From Polyangium jinanense (lineage in GTDB: Bacteria > Myxococcota > Polyangia > Polyangiales > Polyangiaceae), in assembly GCF_028435365.1 (NCBI RefSeq), contig NZ_JAGTJJ010000045.1:28948-92947 (forward strand): DNA of 64,000 nucleotides, read 5' to 3'. The position numbers and the translations under genes were made by a program. Below the pieces are notes generated by a model. It did no database searches. It was not told where the DNA came from and saw nothing but the letters and a program-made list of their open reading frames with translations. Every line of letters starts with the position of its first letter. Position 1 is the first letter of the stretch. This document shows, in pieces, positions 8,847 to 19,807 of this stretch.

Positions 8847-9482
8847 GTGACCCTCGTCTCCGACCTGGACATCCTCTTCGCGGGCGCCGAGGTCTGCGAG
8901 GCGGACGAGCCTCGCGCAGTCGAGGCGTCGTGGGCCAGGGGCGGCGAGGCCGGCGCGGAGAAGGCGCGGCTCCGGGAGATGGTCGACGCGCATTTCGACG
9001 CCGTGTACGTGGCGCTCCGGCGGCTCGGGGTGCCCGCGGCGGAGCTCGATGATTGCGCGCAGCAGGTGTTCGTCGTGGCCTCGGGCAAGCTCGGGGTGAT
9101 TGAGCCGGGACGCGAGAAGGCGTTTTTGATGGGTACGGCCGTGCACGTCGCCTCGCACGCCAAGCGCTCGCAGCGGAGACGGCGCGAGGTCCCCGAGGGG
9201 GACGAGGCGGCGGAGGCGCGCGCCGACGCCGGGCCTCGGCCAGACGAGATCGTCGAGCAAAGGCGCCTGCGGGCCCTGCTCGACGAGGTGCTCGCGGCCA
9301 TGCCGGAGGATCTCAGGACCGTTCTCGTTTTGTTCGAGCTCGAAGAGCTCACGATGCAGGAGATCAGCGGGGCGCTCGATCTGCCGATGGGTACGGTGGC
9401 GTCGAGGCTCCGGCGCGCGCGGGAGCTCTTTGCGAGGATCTCGGCACGGGCCCTCGGTACGCAAGGAAGGGGGCGGCCGTGA
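8847..9482 (+). CDS. ECF-type RNA polymerase sigma factor
   Basis: A 211-residue sigma70-family factor. Region 2 spans roughly residues 45-115 (VDAHFDAVYVALRRLGVPAA, then DDCAQQVFVVAS) and region 4 roughly residues 150-200 (LAAMPEDLRTVLVLFELEE, EISGALDLPMGTVASRLRRA). Region 3 is absent, as in ECF factors. The start is GTG 8847 with GGAGGG six bases upstream. It overlaps the next gene by four bases (GTGA), and that neighbour is a membrane protein, the position normally held by an anti-sigma factor. It probably drives its own operon and genes outside the window. Confidence 0.9.
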   Translation: MTLVSDLDILFAGAEVCEADEPRAVEASWARGGEAGAEKARLREMVDAHFDAVYVALRRLGVPAAELDDCAQQVFVVASGKLGVIEPGREKAFLMGTAVHVASHAKRSQRRRREVPEGDEAAEARADAGPRPDEIVEQRRLRALLDEVLAAMPEDLRTVLVLFELEELTMQEISGALDLPMGTVASRLRRARELFARISARALGTQGRGRP

Positions 9483-10501
9483 GCGAGATGCGCAGGCTGC
9501 TCGAGGAGAATGGGGACGACGCGGCGACTTCGCTCCTGCGCGCGGCGCGGGCCGATCGGGCGCCGGCGGCGTCGAAGGCGCGGGCTCTCGCCGCGCTCGG
9601 AATCGAGCCGTCGCGAACGGCGAAGGCGCAGGAGATTTCGGCGCGGGAGATCGTCGCGCCTCGAATGGCGACGGCGCACAGGCCCCAGAGGTCCGAGCCT
9701 CGGCCGGCGCGGACGGGAATGGGCGGCGCGAAACGATCGGCGCAGGCGACGCCGCATATGCTCTTCCAGAGCGTCCTCGGGCCCACAGGACGACCGGTCG
9801 GGTTTTTCCAAAAAGGCCGGCTCGGCGCCGCGCTCGTGGCGGCGGCGCAGGTGGTCGTGCTCGGAATCGTGCTCGCGCAGCCCATGCAGCGGCCCAGGGT
9901 ATCGAAGGGGCCCGCGGACGAGCCACAGCAATACCCCGAGCTCCAGCTCGGCGCAGGCATCGCCGCGCCCGCGCCTCGCGCGGAGGCGAAAGGCCACGAC
10001 GAGGAGCCCGTTCGTGCCGCGACGCCCGTGGCCGCGCCGCGTCCCGGGCCGAATGCCGTGCCGTCGCCGCCAAAGGTAGCCGCGGAAGCCGAACCGCCGG
10101 CCTCCGAGGAGCCCCGCGCGCCCGAGGCCGCGCCCCCCGCGGTCGCCATGGTGGAAAGCGTGAGCTCGCCCGAGGTACCTCCGGCCAAACCCGAGGCCAC
10201 GGCTGCACTCGTGCGACCCTTCGAGCAAGGGACCATGTCCCAGCCGAAGCGGATCGGCGGGCGGGATCCCGTGTACACCCGCGAAGCGCTCGAAGCGCGT
10301 GTGGAGGGCACGGCCCTCTTGCAATGCGAGATCACGGCGGAGGGCGCGACGAAGGATTGTCGGCTCCTCAGGTCTTTGCCGCACATGGACGGCGAGCTGC
10401 TCGCGGCTGCGCGCACGTGGCGATTCTCGCCGGCGACGCAGGACGGGCGGCCCGTCTCCGTGCGGTACGTCTCGAAGGTCAATCTCGTTCTGCCGAAGTG
10501 A
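9479..10501 (+). CDS. Membrane protein: anti-sigma-like N-terminus, one TM, TonB C-terminal domain
   Basis: A 340-residue single-pass protein. Residues 1-50 (RRLLEENGDDAATSLLRAAR, KARALAALGIEP) look like the short cytoplasmic region found beside ECF factors in myxobacteria. A transmembrane helix lies near residues 118-140 (GAALVAAAQVVVLGIVLA), followed by a Pro/Ala/Glu-rich linker and a TonB-type C-terminal domain (RDPVYTREALEARVEGTALL, CEITAEGATKDCRLL). The GTG start overlaps the sigma factor stop, so translation is coupled. I infer a dual role, holding the sigma factor and contacting an outer-membrane receptor; this is untested. Confidence 0.75.
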   Translation: MSEMRRLLEENGDDAATSLLRAARADRAPAASKARALAALGIEPSRTAKAQEISAREIVAPRMATAHRPQRSEPRPARTGMGGAKRSAQATPHMLFQSVLGPTGRPVGFFQKGRLGAALVAAAQVVVLGIVLAQPMQRPRVSKGPADEPQQYPELQLGAGIAAPAPRAEAKGHDEEPVRAATPVAAPRPGPNAVPSPPKVAAEAEPPASEEPRAPEAAPPAVAMVESVSSPEVPPAKPEATAALVRPFEQGTMSQPKRIGGRDPVYTREALEARVEGTALLQCEITAEGATKDCRLLRSLPHMDGELLAAARTWRFSPATQDGRPVSVRYVSKVNLVLPK

Positions 10502-10561
10502 ATCGGTCGTGAAATAGGTTTCTCCGGGACGCACCCCGTTCGTCCTGGAAAGGAGGCATTC

Positions 10562-11329
10562 GTGTTCGAATCGGCCATGGGCCGGTACGAGGGCGCTCGT
10601 CCGCACCTCGGCACCGGAGCGATTCTCTCCATTGGCGCGCACGCGCTGGCGGCGGTCATCGTGTTCGCCATTCCCGCCAAAAAGGCCGCCTCGAACGAGG
10701 ACGAGCCGGTCGTGGTGTTTCAGGTCCCGCCGAAGCCCGCGGCCTTACTGGGCTCGCCGGGTCCCGCGGCGCCCAAACCCCCGCAGGCGGCGCCGCCGAA
10801 GACGCCCCGGCCGAAGCGCCCGCAGGTGCCGATCCTGACGAACGAGCCGCCAAAGACCGAGCCGACCGAGCCCGAACCGACGAACGAGCCGCCCGCCGCC
10901 GCAGCGGGGGACGGGGCGACGGCGCCCGACGGCACGGGCAATGGAGGTGATCCGAATGGCAAGCCCGACGGCGTGCTCGGCGGGGATCCGAACGGCAAGG
11001 GCATCGCGCCGCCCCCGCCGGAGCCGCCGCCGACGAGCACCACGCTGAGCTGGACCTCCGAGATGGGCCGCCCGGTCCTCGTCGCCGGCCCGGCCCAACC
11101 GCCCTACCCGAGCGACGCGATGCGCCAGCGGATCGAAGGGACCGTCATTGCGCAATGCGTCATCACCACGGAGGGCCGGCTGCGGGATTGTCGCATCCTC
11201 AAAGGACACCCGTTCCTCGATCCCGCGGTGAACGCGACGCTCGCGCAGCAGCGCTACAGCCCGGTGACGTACGGCGGCCGGCCCGTCAGCGTGCGTTACG
11301 TCCTCACGTTCAAATTCAAGCTGCGGTGA
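10562..11329 (+). CDS. TonB family energy-transducer protein
   Basis: A 255-residue TonB-like protein starting at GTG 10562 behind AAAGGAGG. One N-terminal transmembrane helix (GAILSIGAHALAAVIVFAIP) is followed by a long Pro/Lys/Gly-rich periplasm-spanning segment (about residues 50-160). A C-terminal TonB domain follows (PAQPPYPSDAMRQRIEGTVI, CVITTEGRLRDCRILKG, VNATLAQQRYSPVTYGGRPV). Its C-terminal domain is closely similar to that of the preceding gene, with the same Cys pair, suggesting the two diverged from a common TonB. No ExbB/ExbD gene is in the window. Confidence 0.85.
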   Translation: MFESAMGRYEGARPHLGTGAILSIGAHALAAVIVFAIPAKKAASNEDEPVVVFQVPPKPAALLGSPGPAAPKPPQAAPPKTPRPKRPQVPILTNEPPKTEPTEPEPTNEPPAAAAGDGATAPDGTGNGGDPNGKPDGVLGGDPNGKGIAPPPPEPPPTSTTLSWTSEMGRPVLVAGPAQPPYPSDAMRQRIEGTVIAQCVITTEGRLRDCRILKGHPFLDPAVNATLAQQRYSPVTYGGRPVSVRYVLTFKFKLR

Positions 11330-11385
11330 CGCACCTTGGATCGATGAAACTGATGCACGGCGGATCCACCCTGGATCGCACGTGA

Positions 11386-12519
<1,134 letters not shown>

Positions 12520-12538
12520 CGAACATCCGAAAGCGAGG

Positions 12539-13582
12539 ATGCGCGTGAACCGCCGCCGCATCACCACGGGGTTCGCCCTCGTCACGCTCGCCCTTGCAGC
12601 CGGAATCGGCCTGTGGAGACGCGCCGGGGACGAACCCACGCGCGCGGTCGAGACGACGGCGGAAACGCGCAGCGGCAGCCCGAAGAGCGCGGCCCACCGA
12701 AAGACCTCGGCGGCGCCGGATCGACGTGCCGCGGCAAACGTCGATACCCGCGAGAAGAGCCCATTCCAGGAGAAGGCCCGCTCACTGCGTGGCACGGACG
12801 AGGACGGCGCCTTGCGCGTCGGGCCCGATGGCTCCCTCCTTCTCGGGCCGGACATCCTGCGCCTCTTCGATTACTACTTCACCACCGAGGGCGAGGAGAG
12901 CGACGAGACGATCCGCGCGCGGATCCTCGCCGCCATTCGCGAGCGCGTCGACGGCCCGGCCGCCCTCCAGGCCGCGGCGCTGCTCGATCAATACCTCGCG
13001 TATCGAAAGGACAAGGGCGGGCTCGAGCTGCCGAAGGCCGAGGAGGCCGATCCGACGGCGCGGCTCGAAGCGCTGAAAAAGCTCCGGCGCAAGCATTTCG
13101 GCGAGGAAACGGCGGACGCGCTCTTCGGCGACGAGGAGCGCGAGGGCGAGGTCGCCGCAGAGGCGAGCCGGGTTCGTCAGGACGAGACGCTGACGGCCGA
13201 GGAGCGGGAGCAAAAGATCGCCGCGCTCGAAGCGGGCTTGCCGAAGGGAGCACGCGAGGCGCGGGAAGCCGCGACGTTGCCGCTCCGCGCGCGCGCCGAG
13301 GTGGACGCGATGCGCGCGGAAGGCGCGACGGACGAGGACGTGTACACGAAGCGCGTCGAGACGCTCGGCGTGGAGGCGGCCGACAGGCTGGCCGAGCTCG
13401 ACGCCGAGCGCGCGGCGTGGAAGGCGCGGATCGAGGCGTTCCGGAAGGAGCGCGACGCGCTCGCCGCGAAGACGCAGGATGAGGCCGCATTCAAGGCGGC
13501 CGAGCAAGCGCTGCTCGATCGTTCGTTCGCGCCGCTCGAACAGCGCCGGGTGCGGGCGACGCTCGCCATGTCGAACAAGTGA
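12539..13582 (+). CDS. lifO: Lipase-specific steric foldase (Lif/LipB chaperone)
   Basis: A 347-residue lipase chaperone. An N-terminal membrane anchor (FALVTLALAAGIGLWRR) and Ala/Pro-rich linker precede the foldase domain, with SLRGTDEDGALRVGPDGSLL and the signature RLFDYYFTTEGE at about residues 108-119, corresponding to the family motif RxxFDY. The remainder is long, charged helix, as in the all-helical clamp that wraps the lipase. It lies directly behind the lipase gene in the same order as lipA-lifO pairs. It folds the lipase in the periplasm while staying anchored to the inner membrane. Confidence 0.92.
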   Translation: MRVNRRRITTGFALVTLALAAGIGLWRRAGDEPTRAVETTAETRSGSPKSAAHRKTSAAPDRRAAANVDTREKSPFQEKARSLRGTDEDGALRVGPDGSLLLGPDILRLFDYYFTTEGEESDETIRARILAAIRERVDGPAALQAAALLDQYLAYRKDKGGLELPKAEEADPTARLEALKKLRRKHFGEETADALFGDEEREGEVAAEASRVRQDETLTAEEREQKIAALEAGLPKGAREAREAATLPLRARAEVDAMRAEGATDEDVYTKRVETLGVEAADRLAELDAERAAWKARIEAFRKERDALAAKTQDEAAFKAAEQALLDRSFAPLEQRRVRATLAMSNK

Positions 13583-13630
13583 ACGGCGCGCCTTGCGCGT
13601 CGGGTTCCGTGCTGGTACGCGGGGCCTTCG

Positions 13631-14431
13631 ATGCAAGGGCGTGTGCTCATCGTGGCCGGCTCGGACTCGGGCGGCGGTGCGGGAATCCAGGCGGATCTGA
13701 AGGCCGTGACGGCGCTCGGCGCGTTCGGGGCGACCGCGATCACGGCGCTCACCGCGCAGAACACGCGCGGCGTCTTCGGGGTTTTTCCGGTCCCGCCCGC
13801 GTTCCTCGCGCAGCAGATGAGCCTCGTGCTGGAGGACATCGGCGCGGACGCGATCAAGACGGGCATGCTCCATTCGGCCGAGGTGATCGACGTCGTCGCC
13901 GACGTGCACGAGCGCCTCGCGAAGGACGTGCCGCTCGTCGTCGATCCGGTGATGGTGGCGAAAGGCGGCGCGCCGCTTCTGCTCCCGGAGGCGCGCGAAG
14001 CGCTCATCGGCCGGCTCCTGCCGCGCGCGGCGCTGATCACGCCGAACCTGCCGGAGGCGGAGGTTCTTTCAGGTCAAACGATCGACGGCGTCGCGGGGAT
14101 GCGGCGCGTGGCCGAGGCGCTGCTCGCGCTCGGGCCGAAGGCGGTGCTCGTGAAGGGCGGGCACCTCGAAGGGCCGAAGGTCACGGACGTGCTCGTCACG
14201 GCCGCGGGGGAGCGGATCTTCGAGGACGATCGCATCGAGACCACCTCGACGCACGGGACAGGATGCACGCTGGCGTCGGCGATCGCCGCGGGGATCGCGC
14301 AGGGGCTCGGCGTGGAAGCGGCCATCGCGCGGGCGCGGCGATACATCCGGCTCGCGATCGCGCAGGCACCGGGGCTCGGACACGGGCACGGGCCCCTGAA
14401 TCACGCGGTGACCGTCCGTCCGTTCGACTGA
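13631..14431 (+). CDS. thiD: Hydroxymethylpyrimidine/phosphomethylpyrimidine kinase
   Basis: A 266-residue ThiD of usual length. It phosphorylates HMP to HMP-P and HMP-PP in thiamine biosynthesis. Diagnostic features are the N-terminal IVAGSDSGGGAGIQADLKAV, the substrate segment TAITALTAQNT, KTGMLHSAEVI, DPVMVAKGGAPLL, ITPNLPEAEVL and the ATP/anion-hole motif THGTGCTLASAIAAG. It stands 48 bases after the foldase gene, but I see no functional link. Its stop codon abuts the stop of the convergent gene with no spacer. No other thi gene or TPP riboswitch is visible. Confidence 0.95.
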   Translation: MQGRVLIVAGSDSGGGAGIQADLKAVTALGAFGATAITALTAQNTRGVFGVFPVPPAFLAQQMSLVLEDIGADAIKTGMLHSAEVIDVVADVHERLAKDVPLVVDPVMVAKGGAPLLLPEAREALIGRLLPRAALITPNLPEAEVLSGQTIDGVAGMRRVAEALLALGPKAVLVKGGHLEGPKVTDVLVTAAGERIFEDDRIETTSTHGTGCTLASAIAAGIAQGLGVEAAIARARRYIRLAIAQAPGLGHGHGPLNHAVTVRPFD

Positions 14432-15319
14432 CTATTCGGGGATCGGCGGCTCCGAGAAGCAGCCGATGGTCGTGTCGATCCGGAAGTTCGATTCGCTCGT
14501 GTGCCGCTCGGCGAAGAAGAAATCGAGCGGATAGGTCTTGCCCTTCTGGATCCCGAGCTCGGCCGCGCGCTCGTCGAGGTTCACCGTCGAGGTTTGCGCG
14601 CCGTGCACGCCGCCGAGGTCGATGACCTTCTTGCCGTTGATGAACGTGAAGAGGTCGTCGTCGCCCGTGAACGTGAAGATCTCGCCGCCCTCGTAGATGA
14701 ACTGCGTCCGCAGCTCGAGCGTGAAATGGTAATTGTGGGTGTTGAACTCGTCGCCGAAACCCTGGCCGTCAATGGGGAAAAACGCCGAATTGTTGTACGT
14801 GTAGGTCCCGCCGCCCATGGCCGTGAGCGGGATCTCGACCGGGATCGCAATGTTCACGCCCGCGACGTCGTTGAACCACTGGTCGAAATTCTCCTTGCCC
14901 GTCGTCGTCGGCGTCGTGGGGTTGCCCGCGTAGACGGGTTTTCCGTCCGCCCCCAGCTCGTCCGTGACGATGCCCGGATCGTCGCCGAGGAAATCCTCGA
15001 AATCCGGGTGCGCGACCTGGAAATCGCGCACGGTGGCCTTGAGGATGGGATTGCAGGTCGGCCCGCCGCCGCCCGTGCCTCCGCCCGCGCCGCCGACACC
15101 CGAGGGAAAAAGCTCGCCGCCTTCCCCGCCCTGGCCCATGCCGCCCGCGCCGCCTGGACCTGAAGCGCCGCTGCCGCTCCCGCCGGCGCCCGACCCTCCG
15201 AGGCCGCCCGTGGCGCCGGTGCCGCTCTCCCCGCACGCGGTCGTCGCGCCGAAGAGGCCCATGATCGAAAGAACGAGCGCAAAGCGCCCGATCCGGTCCG
15301 CGTGTCGTGTCTTCGTCAT
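14432..15319 (-). CDS. Fibro-slime domain lipoprotein
   Basis: A 295-residue exported protein. A signal-like N-terminus ends in ATTACGES (weak lipobox), followed by a Gly-rich linker with repeated GGxGG. From about residue 90 there is a domain with the hallmarks of the fibro-slime family (PA14-like beta sandwich): FFPIDGQGFG, IFTFTGDDDLFTFINGKKVI, DLGGVHGA and PLDFFFAERHTSESNFRI. Such domains occur in slime-mould and myxobacterial extracellular proteins and are thought to bind carbohydrate. It sits 62 bases downstream of msrA on the same strand and meets thiD stop to stop. Confidence 0.85.
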   Translation of the reverse strand: MTKTRHADRIGRFALVLSIMGLFGATTACGESGTGATGGLGGSGAGGSGSGASGPGGAGGMGQGGEGGELFPSGVGGAGGGTGGGGPTCNPILKATVRDFQVAHPDFEDFLGDDPGIVTDELGADGKPVYAGNPTTPTTTGKENFDQWFNDVAGVNIAIPVEIPLTAMGGGTYTYNNSAFFPIDGQGFGDEFNTHNYHFTLELRTQFIYEGGEIFTFTGDDDLFTFINGKKVIDLGGVHGAQTSTVNLDERAAELGIQKGKTYPLDFFFAERHTSESNFRIDTTIGCFSEPPIPE

Positions 15320-15381
15320 GGAGGGGATGGTAACCGCGCTGCGCAGGCGGTGTCACGCCGGAGGACGCGCGGACGCCGTGC

Positions 15382-16041
<660 letters not shown>

Positions 16042-16102
16042 GGGCGTATCTTGGTGCGGAAGGCTCCGCGCGGCAAGATACGCCCGTCCGTCAGGGATTC
16101 GA

Positions 16103-17413
16103 TCAGCTCGGATCGGCCACGCGGCCGACGAAGAGCACGGACTTCGTCGCGATGTCGCGGATGAAGAACATGAAGGGCTTGTCGAACGTGATCGCCGCAG
16201 GCTGGGGCGCGCTCGTCTCGCCCACGATGACCGCGGTCGCCGCCGCGGCCTCGGTCCCCGCCTCGTTCACCGAGACGAACGACTGGTGAATCACGTCCGA
16301 GATGAAGAGCCCGCCCGTCCCATTGATGCCCGAGAGATCAGCGCCGTCCGTGAATGCGATGCCCATGCCGAGCGCCTTCAGCGGGTCGACCAGGCTGAAC
16401 TTCGACTCGAACTTGAACTTCGGCAAACGCGTGTCGACGCTGTGCTCCGAGAGCCCGCCGACGACCTCGCTCAGCTTGGCCGCGTCGAGGCCGCCCTCGA
16501 ACGCGTCGAGATCGTCCGGCAGGACGAGCACCATCGAGAGCTCGTCGCCGTCGTACGGCAGCTCGACGGCCGCGTAACCCGCGCCCTTCACGTACGGCGC
16601 CTCGACGTAGCCCTGCATCATGGGCACGGTGACCGACGCGCCGTCGCTCGTCGTGAACGAGGCGTTCTGCGTGTTCTCCTCCTCGAACGGCGTTCGCCAG
16701 GCCGCATTGAAGTACACGGCGTTCGTCAGCACGAGCCGCGTGCTCGAGTCGATGGAATCGGGCGAGAGGATGTCCTTGATCTTGCCCTCGGTCTTCTTCT
16801 CGACCCAGCCGTTGATCAGCGCGAGGGCCTGATCCGTACCCTCGACGAAATCGACGATGTTCATGCCGGCGCCGTAGTTCGTGCCGAGCACATCGAGGAA
16901 CGCCGTCTCGAAGGGATAATTCACCTGGCCCCAGACCGCGTTCGCGATGTTGAGCCGGAAGCCCTGGCCGTCCGAGCCCTTCGCGTCCTTGCCGCGGCTC
17001 GCGAGCGCGAGGTCGAGCGCGTTGTACGCCGGATGGAGCTGCGCCTGCGGCAGGTTGAAGTGCAGCGCCTTCGCCATGTCCGTTTCGGTTTGTCCGCGCG
17101 CGCCGGCCCAGGTCATCGCGAGGGCGCTGGAGATCGAGTGCGGAGAATAGAAGAAGTTTCCGGGCTCGCTGCGGAGGGTCTTGTACATGTCGACCGCGAA
17201 CGCCGTGTTGCCGTCGACGAGCGTGCCGAGATCGGCGCTGGGGACGTTCGGGTTCGTGATCCGCTGCGCGCCGGAGGTCACGACGCAGCCGGGAGTGCCC
17301 GGATCGTGGCAATCACCGGTGTTGTTTGCCCCCGGCGGCTCGGGCGGCGCGGACGAGCTGCAAGCGAGGGCGGAGAGGGAAAGAAGCAGGGAGAAAAGAG
17401 GGAGCGTTCGCAT
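16103..17413 (-). CDS. Serpin (serine/cysteine protease inhibitor), lipoprotein form
   Basis: A full-length serpin of 436 residues. The ATG at 17413 gives a lipoprotein signal ([13 protein letters not shown]); a TTG at 17431 only adds six residues. Serpin landmarks include [98 protein letters not shown] and [19 protein letters not shown]. The hinge [10 protein letters not shown] matches inhibitory serpins. Counting from the hinge puts the scissile bond near ETSAP, with Thr-Ser as P1-P1'. It is anchored by a short Pro/Asn/Gly linker, so it probably protects the cell surface from foreign or its own proteases. Confidence 0.93.
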   Translation of the reverse strand: MRTLPLFSLLLSLSALACSSSAPPEPPGANNTGDCHDPGTPGCVVTSGAQRITNPNVPSADLGTLVDGNTAFAVDMYKTLRSEPGNFFYSPHSISSALAMTWAGARGQTETDMAKALHFNLPQAQLHPAYNALDLALASRGKDAKGSDGQGFRLNIANAVWGQVNYPFETAFLDVLGTNYGAGMNIVDFVEGTDQALALINGWVEKKTEGKIKDILSPDSIDSSTRLVLTNAVYFNAAWRTPFEEENTQNASFTTSDGASVTVPMMQGYVEAPYVKGAGYAAVELPYDGDELSMVLVLPDDLDAFEGGLDAAKLSEVVGGLSEHSVDTRLPKFKFESKFSLVDPLKALGMGIAFTDGADLSGINGTGGLFISDVIHQSFVSVNEAGTEAAAATAVIVGETSAPQPAAITFDKPFMFFIRDIATKSVLFVGRVADPS

Positions 17414-17533
17414 GTTGGGAGCCCAAAGCAATCGGCATGCCGCAGGGCTTTTTCCGCGCTTCCATGACGCACGCGCCGAAAGCGCGGCAGCCGTGTCGGA
17501 GAACGGCTCAGGCTGGCACGGAGTGGCGATGGC

Positions 17534-19411
17534 TCACGCTGCAATGGCGGCGCGCGGGACGTCCCCGCCGCCTGCGCCGAAACTCTGTTCGACCGCCCGC
17601 ATCAAGGACGGAGACGGCGAGAGGGTGGCGAGCGCCTCGCGATCCGCGGCCGAGACCTCGCCACCGCGCTGGCCGATGCGCGCGAGGATCGTGGTGAGCT
17701 CGAGGAGCCACACCGCCTCGCGCGCGTCGGCGGCGCCGAAAAGATCGTGGCTGATCCAAGATGTGCCGTGCTGCGAACGATGATGGACGGCGCGGCCCTC
17801 GGTGAGGAGCTGATCGTGCACCGGGCCGGGCACGTGCAGATCGATGTGGCCATTGCGGTGTACGTGGCCGAGCTCGCGGCCCTTCAAGTAGAAGCCGATC
17901 GTATTGATGGGCCGAGCGCACGCGACCACGCCGTCGATGCCGTCGAGCGCGGCGAGCAACTCGTCGATCGCAGCCTCGCGCGCGCCCTCTAGGCCGACGA
18001 TGCCCTCGGACGTGCGGGAGACGGCGGGGTTGTCTTTGGGACCGAGCGCCGCGCGCGCCCAGAGCACCGCGACGGCGGCGGACGTCACGGTGGCCGTGGC
18101 GAGCCCGACGAAGAGGCCACGCACGCCGGCGATCCGCGCTCCGAGCACGGCGAGCGGCAAAGCGAGAAAGAGGCCGCGCATCGCGGAGATCACGGTGGAG
18201 CGCACGGCCCTGTCGATCGCGTTGAACGTCGAGCTCGTGACGGCGACGATCCCCGTCGCGCCATACGCGAGCGGTAGGATCAGGAGGTAATCGTCGGCCA
18301 TGCCGAGGACCTCGTCATCCGACGAGAACACGGACGCGAGCGGGCGGCGCAGGATCAGCATCGCGGTCCATACGACGGCGCCCCACGCGACGACGATACG
18401 TTGCGCGAGGCTGAGCGCCTGGGCCACGCGGTCCTCGCGATGCGCGCCCCAGTTCTGGCCAATGAACGGCGTGAGCGCCATCGAGAGCGCCATCGAGGGG
18501 ATCACGAGCAGGCCGTCGAGGCGGCTGCCGAGCCCGTACGCGGCCACGGCGTCGCTGCCGTACCGCGCGATGAATCCGGTGACGAGCGCCGTCGAGATCG
18601 GCGTGAGCGCATTGGAGACGGCGGCCGGCAGGCCCACCGAGAGGATCTGCCGGAACGAAACGAAGAGCTCACGCGCGGTTGGCACGTGCAGATCGAGGAG
18701 CTCGAGCCGCGCGCCGAGCACCCATAACGAGATGCACATCGTCACCCCGCGCGCGAGCACGGAGGCGAGCGCGGCGCCGCGGAGACCAAGCGCGGGGATG
18801 GGGCCCGCGCCAAAGATGAGCAACGGATCGAGCGCGACGTTCATGACCGCGAAGACGGCCATGATCTTCGCCGGCGTCTTCGAATCCCCGGTCGCTTGCA
18901 TTGCGCCGTTGCCGACCATCGGCACCACGAGGAAAACGACGCCGCCGAACCAGATGTTCATGTACGACGAGAGCAACGCGACGACTGGCTCGTCTGCGCC
19001 GAGCGCGCGAAAAAGATCGGCGCCGAAGAGCATCCCGAGCGCCGAGAGCACGGCGACGACGAGCAGCGCGAGCAGCATCGCGTGCGTGCAAAGCCTGCGC
19101 GCGGCGCCCGTGTCGCCGCCGCCCACGGCCCGCGAGATCGCCGCCGCGGAACCGACGTTGAGCCCGAAAGCGACGCTCATGACGAGCGCGATCACGGGGA
19201 ACGCGAAGCTCATCACGGCGAGCTCGCGTGGCCCGAGGCGGCCCACGAAGAAAGTATCGGCGATGCCGGCCAGCATCATGAGCACGATGCTGAGGGTCAT
19301 CGGCACGGCGAGGCGCACGAGCGCTTTCGGGATCGGGTCCGTGAGAAGGTTCGTCGGCGGAGGTTTGGGAGATACCAATGCGGGCCCCGTGTCTCGGAAC
19401 CACGCTACCAT
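17534..19411 (-). CDS. MATE-family efflux transporter with C-terminal DUF5519/luciferase-like domain
   Basis: A 625-residue protein. Residues about 25-450 form a 12-helix MATE transporter (PMTLSIVLMMLAGIADTFFV; GNGAMQATGDSKTPAKIMAV; ALTPFIGQNWGAHREDRVAQ), likely exporting cationic compounds with Na+ or H+. About residues 480-590 form a soluble domain with GRELGHVHRNGHIDLHVPGP, HDQLLTEGRAVHH and EAVWLLELTTILAR. This resembles the small luciferase-like DUF5519 domain that usually occurs alone. Fusion to a transporter is unusual. The ATG at 19411 is chosen; the longer frame to 19558 has no transporter-like sequence. Confidence 0.82.
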   Translation of the reverse strand: MVAWFRDTGPALVSPKPPPTNLLTDPIPKALVRLAVPMTLSIVLMMLAGIADTFFVGRLGPRELAVMSFAFPVIALVMSVAFGLNVGSAAAISRAVGGGDTGAARRLCTHAMLLALLVVAVLSALGMLFGADLFRALGADEPVVALLSSYMNIWFGGVVFLVVPMVGNGAMQATGDSKTPAKIMAVFAVMNVALDPLLIFGAGPIPALGLRGAALASVLARGVTMCISLWVLGARLELLDLHVPTARELFVSFRQILSVGLPAAVSNALTPISTALVTGFIARYGSDAVAAYGLGSRLDGLLVIPSMALSMALTPFIGQNWGAHREDRVAQALSLAQRIVVAWGAVVWTAMLILRRPLASVFSSDDEVLGMADDYLLILPLAYGATGIVAVTSSTFNAIDRAVRSTVISAMRGLFLALPLAVLGARIAGVRGLFVGLATATVTSAAVAVLWARAALGPKDNPAVSRTSEGIVGLEGAREAAIDELLAALDGIDGVVACARPINTIGFYLKGRELGHVHRNGHIDLHVPGPVHDQLLTEGRAVHHRSQHGTSWISHDLFGAADAREAVWLLELTTILARIGQRGGEVSAADREALATLSPSPSLMRAVEQSFGAGGGDVPRAAIAA

Positions 19412-19807
19412 GCGCGCCGCGCCGCCGTCACGAGAGGCGGAAATGATCGGCCCTGAAAAACATACAGCCCCGGGCTCCCCATGAGCCTCGGGGCCGGATC
19501 GCCGAGCGGGAAAAATCGCGATCGACCTCATGGAAGCCCGCCCCGCGCGTCCCGTCAACTCGATTTCGACGAATGCAATTCTTTTGGCCCATCATGCGCG
19601 TTCGGTTTATCGCCCCGGGCGGAGCGCGCCCGGACGCCCTTGGTCCTTCGCGCAGCGCGGCATGCATTCGTATGCATGTAATAGTTCTTGCCGGCTGCGT
19701 GTCGACATGGCGCCGAGGGTGGTCATTCCGGAGCGCAGGTCCTACCCGACGGAGCACGATACGAGCGTCGCGTGGGAAGGCCCGTCCCTGGTAAGGTGGG
19801 GGCTCCC
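19412..19807. other. Divergent intergenic region with a palindrome
   Basis: About 400 bases between the MATE gene and the divergent gene at 19808. It contains a near-perfect palindrome, arms CATGCAT and ATGCATG around TCGT, at 19661-19678 in a locally A/T-rich patch. No open frame here has a ribosome-binding site or recognisable product. It is the natural place for both promoters, and the palindrome could be an operator. Confidence 0.5.

Noticed and set aside
8729..10642. Minus-strand open frame of 637 codons
   Set aside because: Antisense to the sigma factor and TonB-like gene.
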